A stretch of DNA of 64,000 nt from Gongronella butleri (taxonomy: Eukaryota > Mucoromycota > Mucoromycetes > Mucorales > Cunninghamellaceae), in assembly GCA_025201375.1 (NCBI GenBank), contig JAIWZP010000012.1:62001-126000 (forward strand), in the 5' to 3' direction. The position numbers and the translations under genes were made by a program. The notes under the pieces are model-generated. The model was not told the origin of the DNA, ran no database searches, and was given only the letters and a program-made list of their open reading frames with translations. Below are positions 20,985 through 35,349 of this stretch, in pieces; position 1 is the first letter of the stretch, and the number at the start of each line of letters is the position of its first letter.

Positions 20985-21300
20985 AAGCAAATCTGCCATA
21001 AAAGTCGGGGGTCAATCGAGCCGTTCTCGAGGAATGAGCGATCAAAGCCAAATTAAAGAAAAAGAAATTGCGCCATCGGTTTTGGTCGCACGCTGGTAAA
21101 ACTGGGTTCATCCGACAGAGAATCGAATTCTGCATCTTTGATCACCGCAGCACGCCGTCCTTTGTCTTGTCCATTGCCGAGAAAATTGAAGTTGAAATGT
21201 TTGATTTGGTGTTGCAAGTGTACAAATGTTGTGCAACGGCGTTGCCGGGCAAGGACAAAATGACGCCCTTGCGTGTCTCGTGCCACATGTAAGATTTTAG
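20985..21300. repeat. Diverged copy of the composite repeat (3' part)
   Basis: Shares, in order, cccctctttctaagcaaatctg, ccataaaa, a cattcgacagaga-like block, tgccgagaaaattgaagttg and gcaagtgtacaaa with 24497-24800 and 37575-37840. Similarity is clear but only moderate. Confidence 0.5.
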
Positions 21301-21379
21301 CGTAATCGAATAGCAACTTGACATGCCAAAGACAAAATCGTGAATTTATGGGGAAATGTCGATTTTCTCGTCAGCGGCC

Positions 21380-21984
21380 AGATCAACCCCCGGTTTTTAT
21401 TTTTTTTTTAAAAAAAAGAGGGGCCAAAATGCCTACGTGTCAAAGTTTCGTGCAACTGAGAGCACTCGATTGCGCCTCATGACGATATGAAAAACCCATG
21501 ATTTTCCACCTATTTGCCAAGGGGTACAGTCACAGATTTTTAATCAGTGAAAATTAGGTTCTCGGATCGCCGCGACATTCAACCACATGGTGGAATGTAC
21601 TCATTTACTGATAGAAATGCCATAAAACCCAGGGCTCCATTGACCGGTTGTCGAGTAAAGTGCATTTGCTTCGTATTTTCGCCACAAGGCTATATCGACG
21701 AAGACTGGCCGCAGATCCTTTAAACGCAGCTCATCAGAAAGAGCGCAATCTGTTGCGTACGTGACCATCGATAATCACTCCAAAAAACGGATTCCAGACA
21801 GAATTGACGCGAACAGTTGGTTTGCGGGGCAACTTGGACGCGTGAAAAACCACGTCAGACTTTGATTTAAGCGCGTACGTTTCAAGTCAAATCCATACAC
21901 CTGGGGCTTCTTTTGCTAGTTGACGTGTCGGCGCAGCCCCAAGGACGCGCTTGCGCGTGCCATTCGTCGGTAAAGTTTATTCTA
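21380..21984. repeat. Repeat B, left half (split by the DIRS insertion)
   Basis: Aligns with about 43470-44237: ccaagg-ggtacagtc, gtgaaa-ttaggt, actgata-aaatgccataaaa, taaagtgcattt, cacctgg...ttgctatt/g, gccattcg-c-gtaaag. The homology stops exactly at 21984 and resumes at 24272 on the other side of the DIRS element. Confidence 0.7.
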
Positions 21985-21994
21985 AAGACACAGC

Positions 21995-22089
21995 GCCGTC
22001 TGCTCCCTCTGGGTTTTTCAATTCTCCGTGTTTATTGAATGAGCTAAAAAGGAAAGTTTTGGGAGCGCCCTGGATGCACTACATCTTTT
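21995..22089 (+). repeat. Left inverted terminal repeat of the DIRS element
   Basis: Reverse complement of 24130-24224 with no mismatch that I could find over about 95 bases, including gaatgagctaaaaaggaaag and gcgccctggatgcactacat. The terminal extension 21985-21994 is complementary only to the internal region. Confidence 0.93.
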
Positions 22090-22123
22090 CTTCGTTCACA
22101 CGCACTGGATCATTTACCGTCCC

Positions 22124-22969
22124 ATGAACATTGACCATGATCCATCGCAGCATCCATCCATCCATCCAGCGATCCTTGCCCGCTTGGAACGTCTGGAGCG
22201 TTTGGAAGCGCAACTCCGCGACTCCGGTTTCGTTTCCGCCGACCCCAACGTGGTCATCCGTGCCCCTGGGGCCGATTATCGCCCAACAGCCCAGTTGCGC
22301 GAGTTGGTTCCCAGCCTTGAGGATGATTTCTTTGATTCAAAGCTGGACGACACGGAGCGCCGCAAGTTCCTCTCTGCCGCGCCTCGCAATCTCGACCGAG
22401 ACCAAGAGCCGCCCAAGCTCCCTGATGCCCCTCTGGGCACCACGGCCGCCCGGCACGCTGACGCCGCCTTGCGCGACATTCAGTATCGCCTGGTTGGGCT
22501 TACGCGTCCTTTGGACTGGTTTTTGTACCAGTCCATCCACGCCAATTGGACCCCGGACGAGCTTTTACGCCAATCGCAGTCCGTGGCGCGCGACACCCTC
22601 TCCCTGTTGGCCGATGTCGCGTCTCATGTGTCTGACGTCCGGATTCAAAGCTTGCTCGCCGACGCCAAGCTTCCCCGAGGCCAGGACAACTTGCTTATCT
22701 CCCCCGAGGAGATCATCGAGTTGGCCACTGCCAAGCGCCGCCTCCAAGACGCGCTGCAACCGCCCAAGCCTCCTTCCGCATCCAACAAGAAGAAGGGCAA
22801 GGGCAAGCGCCGGCCAGCTCCTGCCAATGCCAGCACGGCATCTGGCAACCAGTCATCGTCGCCAGCGTCGGATTCGATACCCGCATCATCCTCCGACGCG
22901 TCTGTGGGGTTTTCCAAAGCCCAGCAGAGCAACGGCGGCCGCAAGCAGCAGCACCAGCGCCGCAATTGA
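22124..22969 (+). CDS. DIRS element ORF1 (Gag-like), 281 residues
   Basis: Intact frame starting at MNIDHDPSQHPSIHPAIL, 34 bases inside the left terminal repeat. It begins with a short helical/coiled segment (LARLERLERLEAQLRDSG), has a structured middle (LVGLTRPLDWFLYQSIHANW) and ends in a basic, low-complexity tail (KKKGKGKRRP, then GGRKQQHQRRN), as in DIRS ORF1 products that probably coat the RNA. The stop codon overlaps the beginning of the RT frame (22966 onward), a usual DIRS arrangement that requires reinitiation or frameshifting. No zinc knuckle was seen. It could still be translated if the element is transcribed. Confidence 0.8.
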   Translation: MNIDHDPSQHPSIHPAILARLERLERLEAQLRDSGFVSADPNVVIRAPGADYRPTAQLRELVPSLEDDFFDSKLDDTERRKFLSAAPRNLDRDQEPPKLPDAPLGTTAARHADAALRDIQYRLVGLTRPLDWFLYQSIHANWTPDELLRQSQSVARDTLSLLADVASHVSDVRIQSLLADAKLPRGQDNLLISPEEIIELATAKRRLQDALQPPKPPSASNKKKGKGKRRPAPANASTASGNQSSSPASDSIPASSSDASVGFSKAQQSNGGRKQQHQRRN

Positions 22970-23412
22970 GCGGTGTTGGGGGGCGATTGTCGCGTTTTGC
23001 CGATGCGTGGCAATCTATGCCCTTGCGCCACGATTCATGGCTTTCATCCGCCGTGGAAAGTGGCTTCCGGCTGCAATTCCTTTCGCCGCCGCCGACTCGT
23101 CTCACATCGACGACGACCGACGACACAACCCGCCGCCTACCCAAGGACGACGCGGACAAGATCGACGAAGCCGTGGGAGACCTGCTCGCCAAGCAGGCCA
23201 TCGAGGTCGTCTCGCCCCTCTCCTCGCACCCGTATGGTTTCCTCTCGTCAATGTTCGTGATCGACAAGCGCAATGGCGGCCGTCGCCCCGTTTTGAACCT
23301 CAAGGCATTGAACCAATTTCTGCCTCGCAGGCGGTTCAAGATGGAGACTCTTTCATCCATCCGCCACATGGTCAACAAGGGCGACTTCATGACCAGCATA
23401 GACCTCCAGGAC
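22966..23412 (+). pseudogene. DIRS reverse transcriptase, N-terminal fragment
   Basis: Reads LRHDSWLSSAVESGFRLQFL, then DLLAKQAIEVV, YGFLSSMFVIDKRNGGRRPV, LNLKALNQFLPRRRFKMETL and KGDFMTSIDLQDA, i.e. RT motifs 1 to A including the first catalytic Asp (SIDLQDA). It then breaks at about 23412 and passes into recombinase-encoding sequence in another frame. The YxDD motif, thumb and RNase H are missing, so no active polymerase can be made. Confidence 0.9.
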
Positions 23413-24019
23413 GCGCAAGGCAGCGTGGCTCGTGGCCGTGGTCGGCTTTTTGCGCTCGTCCGATATGGCGCGAATCGACCTCGCTCAGTCGTCTTTCCTC
23501 GCTCCGGCGCCAGCCATCCGTTTCGCCATGGTCGCCCCGAAAGAAAGACGCGGAGGCTGCCGCTACGTCAAGGCCGTCACCATCGATATGCATGACGATC
23601 CGGTCATTTGCCCTGTGCGCGCGCTACGCGCATATTATGATCGCCTTGGACGCCCATCCTCACGCCATCCTCATCCCATCGATCCCCGCGTCACCATCAC
23701 GCCCTTGTTTCGCCGCCTCGCCGGCGCCAACGACGCGCCCATCTTGGCCACTACCATTGGCAACTATGTGCGGGACATCATGAAGCTGGTTGGACGCGAA
23801 CCAGCCACATTGCAGATCCCCAAGGCGCGGGCACTCGGAGCCACGATGGCAGCATTAGCCGGCACGCCGATCGACGACATCGTGGCGCGTGGTGCGTGGT
23901 CGTCGAAAGAGATGTTTCTTCACTTTTATCGCATCTCCTCGACGACGACCATTAATTTTTCTGCCATCACTCTGGACGACACCCAGAGGGAGCAGACGGC
24001 GCTGTGTCTTGTTATGTAA
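23413..24019 (+). pseudogene. DIRS tyrosine recombinase, C-terminal fragment
   Basis: The frame containing the 23432 start reads VVGFLRSSDMARIDLAQSSF, then DDPVICPVRALRAYYDRL, TPLFRRLAGAND, LGATMAALAGTPIDDIVARG and AWSSKEMFLHFYRIS. The last segments fit the tyrosine recombinase box II with the nucleophilic Tyr in FLHFYR. The N-terminal core-binding domain is lost at the deletion junction. The stop codon (24017-24019) lies inside the internal complementary region. Confidence 0.85.
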
Positions 24020-24069
24020 CGCCCTAGCTTTAGCGACGGGCTTAACACAAGACACGAGCCGTCTGCTCC
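23982..24069. repeat. Internal complementary region (ICR) of the DIRS element
   Basis: Bases 23982-24010 are the reverse complement of the left terminus 21985-22013, and bases 24011-24069 of the right terminus 24213-24271. In the DIRS replication model this region templates the joining of both cDNA ends into a circle. Confidence 0.93.
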
Positions 24070-24129
24070 GGTCTTTGGCCCCCCCTCCCTCCTTTTCCTT
24101 TCCTTTTGTTCCTTTTGCTTGCTCACTGG

Positions 24130-24271
24130 AAAAGATGTAGTGCATCCAGGGCGCTCCCAAAACTTTCCTTTTTAGCTCATTCAATAAACACGGAGAATTG
24201 AAAAACCCAGAGGGAGCAGACGGCTCGTGTCTTGTGTTAAGCCCGTCGCTAAAGCTAGGGCGTTACATAAC
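24130..24271. repeat. Right inverted terminal repeat plus terminal extension of the DIRS element
   Basis: 24130-24224 pairs with the left terminal repeat; 24225-24271 is unique to the right end and pairs with the ICR. Confidence 0.92.
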
Positions 24272-24960
24272 AAATCTCGAATTGTTTGCCAACCAGCAGG
24301 TCAATCTCACTTTTTTTTTTGGCATGTTTCGTGGTTTCTCCCTACGTTGCCCCGTATGTGCAAGTTTGGAGGAAATCTGAAGACTCATTTTTCGATTTTG
24401 ATTTTGGAACTCTGAGATGGCCATTTTTTGATTTGCATTTGGCGCGCCTTCGGCGTGCTACAAGTCATCGCAATAGATGCTTTGTCCCCCTATTCGTAAG
24501 TAAATCTGGAATAAAAATAGCATGTCGACTAGACAGTTGTCGGGCAAATCGTCATTAAAGATTTTGTTGAAAAACTGGATTTTCTCCGCGAGTTTTAGCC
24601 GTCCATCAATGAAATTGGTCTCATTCGACAGACATTCAACGCGGGCTTTCGACATGTTAAAAGCACAATGAGTCGTTGTTTTCGCTGTCGAGAAAATATA
24701 GGTTGGAAATTAATTAAATGTTAGATCGTCTTTTGCAAGCGTACAAAGATCGTCCATCGGGCGAGTACACAACTGGAGAATGACGCGCGTAGTGCGTCTC
24801 TTTTGAACGGTTTCATTGCCATCCACGAAATATTTTTCGAGACAGTGCTGAATTTATGAAATTAACGATATCTTGGATTCATTTGCGCAACAGCCCAATG
24901 AATCTCTGGGTTTTAAGGAGTCACTAAAAAGGGACGCTCGGAAAACGCCAAACGGCATAT
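24272..24960. repeat. Repeat B remainder joined to composite repeat (3' part)
   Basis: 24272-24420 continues repeat B (compare 44238-44360: aattg...gccaac/tcaacgacc, catgttt-gtggttt, tgtgcaagtttgg, gatttttcgattt). From about 24497 it matches composite repeat copies at 3750-4240 and 37580-38000: taaatctggaataaaaa, gtcattaaagattttgttgaa, tctcattcgacaga, gagaaaat, tcgtccatcgggcg, aatatttttcgaga, ttggattcatttgcgcaac. Confidence 0.7.
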
Positions 24961-25123
24961 TTTGGAACGGATCCATCCATGATTTTCGGTTGTTACTCTA
25001 TCATTGCATTTATGAAAACGAACGAAAACAGTGTTTATCTCCACTGTAGCCGCGCTTACGGTGGAGGTTGTGAAAGATGATTGCGAAACCATGAAAAGCG
25101 GGACAGAAGCCCAGTCGACCTCT

Positions 25124-25168
<45 letters not shown>

Positions 25169-25426
25169 TGCGTCGCCAGGGCCCACTGCGCATTTTATCA
25201 TATGCAAAGGAAAAAGATGACTGTAATCTTTTTATTTTTTTTCTTTTGTTCGTATGGTACAATAGGAAGGAGAGGTGAGATGAACTACGAGTTGTAGACA
25301 GCAGTCTAGTGGGGCAAATGGTGTAAAAAAAAGAAGTGGGATAGGGACAAGGTGCAACAAATCTATTTTGAGATAAATGGGGGAGGGAGGAGGCTGGGCG
25401 GGATGATCATTCATGCATTTAAGTCG
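24961..25426. other. PSP1 3' flank with a 41-T homopolymer
   Basis: No gene seen. A run of 41 T occupies 25127-25167. The last 150 bases before the PSP1 stop codon are probably its 3' UTR. Confidence 0.5.
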
Positions 25427-27723
25427 TCAGAGGGGGGTTTGCAACGAGGTAGAGGACGAGGTGGTGGTGGCTGGAGGAGAGTCATCATTGGTTGTGGCAG
25501 TGGTTGACAAGGCGGTGGTGTTGGTTGCGTCCGCAGGAGTGGTGGTGATTTTGCCATTGACGGCGACGGCGGGTGGCGGCGGGGAGGAAAAGGTGGGTGG
25601 TGCGTGGATGGGGACGGCGCACATCCAGATGCGGGTCTTGTAAATTTTGAACAATTCGCGAACGAGGTCTCTAAAGTCGATGCGTCGGTCGGCGTTGAAG
25701 AAGAAGGTAAGCTTGCGGCGGTCCCACTGGTACTCTGCGTCAACGACGGTCATGGGTAGGTTGCGCTGGCGCGTCTTTTGCTGGCACAGTGCAAGTGCGT
25801 GCATTTCGTCGCGGCTCTTTTCCATCAGCAAGTTGATTTCATCGGGGGCGGCCAGGCGGTACAATCGCTTGATGTGGACGTCCTTTTTGCCGCCGCCTGG
25901 GTTGTTGCTGTTGAGATGGTCGTCGTGCTGACCCTGATCGGCTTGCAAATGCTGCGGGACGGGAGGCGGTGCGGCCTGGACGAGCTTTTCAACGGTGTCG
26001 ACGGACAAAATGTCGCTTGCGACCTTGCCGAGATCTTTGCCACGGTCGCCCTCGACGATGACGAGGTCGCCTGGCTGGAAGCGGACGGCCGCGCGCACAC
26101 CGGGCTCATTCACAACGTAGAAATAATCGGTACGGCCGGCCTTGAACTCGACAGCATACAAGGGTGCGTGGCTCGGCAGGCGTGGCAGCGGGATACCCTT
26201 GCCCATATCGCGGAACACGCCGGTGTTCATCGTCTGCAGCTGCTGTTGCTGGTGCTCGGCATCAAAATACTCTTCACGCGACGAAGCGGTGGCATTGGTG
26301 GGCATCATTTGCGGATATCGTGGAGAAAAGGATGCCGCCGACGAAGACAGGTGGGTCCCTTCCAGCTGCTCCGTCAGCTGCTGCATTGGGTGCTGCGTCA
26401 GCGATGAGCGGCGCTGCTGCGCAAGGAAACTAGCGAGGAAAACGATGAAAAAGTGAAAAAAAAAAAATGAAAAAAATGAAAAAAAGTGAGCTTCTTTGCT
26501 TTTCATCCCTCTTTTTTTTTTTTTATAATATATACCTAGGGTCAGGGGGGAATTGGTAATCATTGGGTGGCAATGAGGGTGTTTGCGAGAGTCTGCGCTG
26601 GATGGACTCGAGTCTCTCCTTGTCACCCATGGACATGATGCTCTGGTCAAAGAAACGAGAGGAGCGTCTGCGTTGAGAAAGCAGATCGTCCATGGCGTCG
26701 GTGGATCCGCGACGTAAAAAGGAGGCGGGGTTGAGCAAAGCGGCTTGTTGGCTGGGCGACAGCAGACTGAAAGCGGCGCCTGATGATTGCGACCGCGACC
26801 GCCAGCGTGCCGCGCTCAATTCGTCGTCCAACAGCAAATCGTGCAGCATATCATCCTCCTCTTGCAATTCCTCCTTCATGGTGGCCAAGGATGATTTGTA
26901 AAATTGCTGTTGCTGCTGTTGCTGCTGAGCAAGGGTCAATGGCGGTTGTTGGGGTTGTGTTGGGTACGCGTACGGGTGCTGGGGCTGGTGCTGATGCTGA
27001 TGCTGCTGATGCTGCTGGTTGTACGCGTGGGCATGCGGGTCTTCGTCGTCATAGGCATAGGGATCTTGACCAACCGAGAACGATAAGCTGCGCTGTTGCC
27101 GGTAAATGGGTTCCAATGACACGCTCGGCAGCATGGGCACCGACAAAATGCTGTTGTTTTCGTACGTGAACGACGGGCGGTGTTGCTGCAGCGATGGAGC
27201 AGTAGCATAAGGCGGCACATCGTCGATAAAGGCATTGGAAGGATGTTGTTGTTGCTGCTGCTGCTGCTGATGCTCAAATATGCCTGGGCCTTCCCACTGC
27301 AGTCCTCCAAACGAGCCCCATTGCGTGTCCACCGACGGGCGGCGCGCATTGTTGCTGTGATTGTTGCTGCTGTTGGGGATTTCCATGGCATTGGGCGTGG
27401 GCGACGCCGCGGGGCTCGTCGACGTCATTGGCTGTGTCGTCGCAAGGCTGCCGCGACGCGACGGGCTGCCCACGATCTTCCACGCATTGTCCGTGCTGTT
27501 GGGTTTCATCGGGATGCTCACGGGAATCGCCTCGTCCACCTAAAATCATGAATGAAATATAAAACAACAATGAGAAATGGGAGACTTTTTTTGGGGGGCC
27601 TCGCTTGTTGTCCGTGGGCTCGCGCTTGCCTTGCTGTCTCTACGTGGATTCTATAAAAAAGAAAACAAGAGTGTGAATGGGTCATTTTTTTTCATTTTGG
27701 GACACAATTCGTACCTGCGACAT
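25427..27723 (-). CDS. PSP1: PSP1 C-terminal domain protein
   Basis: Four exons join in frame to 678 residues: 27723-27715 (MSQ, 9 bases), 27650-27630 (NPRRDSK, 21 bases), 27539-26536 and 26429-25427. The second intron has a GC donor (aag|gcaagc). The C-terminal half carries the conserved PSP1 domain: LYAVEFKAGRTDYFYV, GDLVIVEGDRGKDLGKV, HIKRLYRLAAPDEINLLMEK, MTVVDAEYQWDRRKLTFFF and ELFKIYKTRIWMCAV. In yeast PSP1 was found as a suppressor of DNA polymerase alpha mutations, and the domain is shared with bacterial YaaT/RicT; its molecular role is not settled. The N-terminal half is disordered, with Gln/His-rich runs and Ser-rich blocks such as RRGS and RRPS that look like basophilic kinase sites. 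Divergent from the sirtuin gene. Confidence 0.9.
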
Positions 27724-28331
27724 TGACAAAGATAGGAATTGGGAGGAATTGGGTGGGCGGGGGGTGCAAAAGCAGAGAGAAAAAGAGAGAGGAAAGACGG
27801 GAGGGAAAAGGGAAAGGCGGGTGTCAAGGAAGGAAAGGCGTCTATGAATGACAAAAAAAAAAGGTCCTGTGAGCCTTGTTGTTTTTTTGGTCCATCTAAC
27901 TTACACTTTGGCTTTCGCCTAGAGTAGGGTGCAAATGGGAAAAGAAGCAGAAGAAAAGGGGGACTAGCGCAGAAACAAAGGCGAGGTGAGCGAAAAGCGA
28001 ATTTTCTCACCCACGTTTAAAGGCTTACAAGGAGAAAAGTAAAAAAAAAAAAACAGTCAAGCTTGACAAGAAGAGGAAAAAAGACGAAAAGAAGAAAGAG
28101 CAAAAAAGAGAGGGAGTGCAAGAGCAGAAGGGCTCACGCCTTTTTTTTTTTTTGATGGTTTGCCACCGATGGCACTGATTGGTCCCAGAGAATGCGGTAT
28201 TCATGGGGGGGGGAGAAACGCTCCAAGGGCTACAAAAAAGGCAGTGCCAGATGGAGCGGGATCGTCTTTTCCCCTTCTTTTCTCCCTTTTTTTTCTTTGT
28301 TGACAGGGCTCTTTTTCGCTTTTTTTATCTT
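27724..28331. promoter_or_regulatory. Divergent promoter region between PSP1 and the SIRT4-like gene
   Basis: About 600 bases, purine-rich in the left two thirds (gaaaagagagaggaaag, gaggaaaaaagacgaaaag) and T-rich just upstream of the sirtuin start. An inverted CCAAT (gattgg) lies near 28176. No coding frame is supported. Confidence 0.5.
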
Positions 28332-29570
28332 ATGCGGCCCACGTTTCTGTGCCTTGAAAGGCGTTTTCTTTCTGCGTCTGCCAAGGTGTGGTCGTCAACG
28401 ATCCGTATGCCCGAGCTGCGTGTGCCAGAGGCCAAAATACCAACAATTCATGATACCAACAAGGCCAATTGGGCCGTCACCGACTTTATCCGGCAACATG
28501 CGGGCAGCCTTCTGGTGATCACCGGCGCAGGTAAGCTTTTTTTTTTATTCGATGAAATGGTCCATCATTTGCTCACATCGGGCCATTGGGTCATTCCCTA
28601 TCCTCCAGGTGTCAGCGTAGATAGTGGGTAAGGAAATAAAAATTAAAAATAACAGGTCATACGCGCCCTGTCTCCCCCAATTCGATGTCTTAAATGTCCT
28701 TTTTCACTCTTTTTATTGCCACGCGCAGCATCCCAGACTACAGATCCAAGCAGGTAATAAAACAGCGACTCCTTCATATGCGCAAATGAGTAAATGGGCG
28801 CGATTTTTATTTCATTTTTCTTTTAAAAGGGCATTTACGTGCGGAATCCGCAGCATCGGCCTATCCTCTATCACGAATTGATTGCGACGGAATTGACGCG
28901 GCAGCGGTATTGGCTGCGCGGGTACCTTGGGTGGAAGGACATGAACAAGGCGGTCCCCAATGCAACGCATGTGAATTTAGCGCGGTTAATGCGGCATGGC
29001 ATTGTAAGCGATTTGATTACGCAGAATGTGGATCATCTGCACCACGCGGCAGGGACACCAGCGGCACACGTGCTTGAGCTGCATGGGACGTTGTTTGAGG
29101 TAGAATGTTTGGATTGTCGCGCGACCGAGGACCGCGACGCGTACCAGGCGCGTTTAGAGGCATTGAATGCCATGTGGGCCGCGTACGACCACTCGTCGCT
29201 CCCTGTGAATCCCGATGGCGACGTGTCGCTGCCTGGGGACGTGTCGTACCAAGATTTTCATATTGCGCCTTGCCAACACTGCCAATCGACCATGATGAAG
29301 CCCAAAGTGATCTTTTTTGGTGAGAGCATCCCCAAAGCCGTGCATGCGACGGCTGAGGCCATGATGCACCAGGCGCAAGCGGTGCTCGTCATTGGGTCGT
29401 CGCTCGCCACCTACTCGAGTTACCGGTTGATAAAAATGGCGCACGAGGCGCGCATGCCTATTGCCGTGCTCAATGAGGGAGCCACGCGTGCTGATGACAT
29501 GACAACCCTAAAGGTGCATGCACAGTGCTTGCCAGTCTTGGAGCATGTCGTGCAAAAATTGATTCAATAA
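28332..29570 (+). CDS. Class II (SIRT4-like) NAD-dependent sirtuin, probably mitochondrial
   Basis: Four exons (28332-28530, 28609-28627, 28729-28753, 28830-29570) give 327 residues. The N-terminus MRPTFLCLERRFLSASAKVW is basic, hydroxylated and free of acidic residues until about residue 28, which fits a mitochondrial presequence. Sirtuin motifs follow: LLVITGAGVSVDSGIPDYRS (NAD site, spread over four exons), LITQNVDHLHHAAG, ELHGTLFEVECLDC with a second pair CQHC (zinc), KPKVIFFGESIP and VLVIGSSLATYSSYRL. The QRYWLRGYLGW insert is typical of SIRT4. SIRT4-type enzymes act as lipoamidase, deacylase or ADP-ribosyltransferase in mitochondria; the substrate here is unknown. The two middle exons are only 19 and 25 bases, yet both preserve the frame through an invariant motif. 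Confidence 0.92.
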
Positions 29571-29872
29571 AAAAAAAAAAAAAAAGGCGATCCTCTAGTT
29601 TGCCCAAGGTCAGACACAACAAATGAAATGGCAAGGGCGGGCTTTTTTTCCCCTCCTTTTTTTTTTTTTTTTTCTTTCCTCTTTTGCCCTCCACTTTTTT
29701 CTCCCTTTCTTTTTCGTTTTTCCTCTTTCTCTTTTTGTCCCCCTTTCCCCCTTTTTTTTTTTTTCGCTCTCTCTCTCTCTCTCTCTTTTTTTTTTTTTTT
29801 TCTTGTCTTCCTTTTGTTGCCCTCGCTTTTTTTTTCTTCGTTGTTTGCCGGCCCCCCTCGCTCCCCTTTATT
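29571..29872. promoter_or_regulatory. Pyrimidine-rich promoter of the KDM5 gene
   Basis: 302 bases that are almost pure C/T on the plus strand, with a (ct)n run at about 29767-29786 and T runs of 12 to 15. It serves both as sirtuin 3' flank and KDM5 promoter. No specific site was identified. Confidence 0.5.
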
Positions 29873-35058
<5,186 letters not shown>

Positions 35059-35349
35059 TCCCCTCCTTTTTTTTTTTTCCTCTCCGCTGTGTCTTTTTTT
35101 TTTTTTCTTTTTATTCGTCTGTCCCATTGAAATTTGTCTCTCTCCGCCCCTTTCATTGCCTTGCCTTTTGCCGTACATATCTTTCCCTCCTCTCTTTTTT
35201 TTCCATCTGTCTCACCTATAAATAATTTGCTTTGATCCTGCTTTTTTTTTCTTTTTTTTTAAAAAAAAAAAATTTGAGCAATATAGTAGTAATGCGCAAC
35301 GGTGGTATGATATCATGTGCTTTTGATCTCATTTAAAATGCAAACGACA
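35059..35349. terminator. KDM5 3' flank
   Basis: T-rich sequence after the stop codon with several T runs and one A run; includes tataaataa near 35217. Probably the 3' UTR and end-processing region. No gene seen. Confidence 0.4.

Larger units (their letters stand above)
21985..24271 (+). mobile_element. Internally deleted DIRS-type (tyrosine recombinase) retrotransposon
   Basis: The termini show full DIRS architecture. Inverted terminal repeats pair 21995-22089 with 24130-24224. The right end continues about 47 bases further, to cgttacataac. An internal complementary region (23982-24069) is the complement of the right outer end joined to the left outer end, which fixes both boundaries to the base. 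Inside are a Gag-like ORF1, the start of a reverse transcriptase and the end of a tyrosine recombinase; most of the RT, RNase H and methylase-type region and the recombinase N-terminus are deleted at about 23412. The element interrupts repeat B without a target duplication, as expected for recombinase-mediated insertion. Confidence 0.92.
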
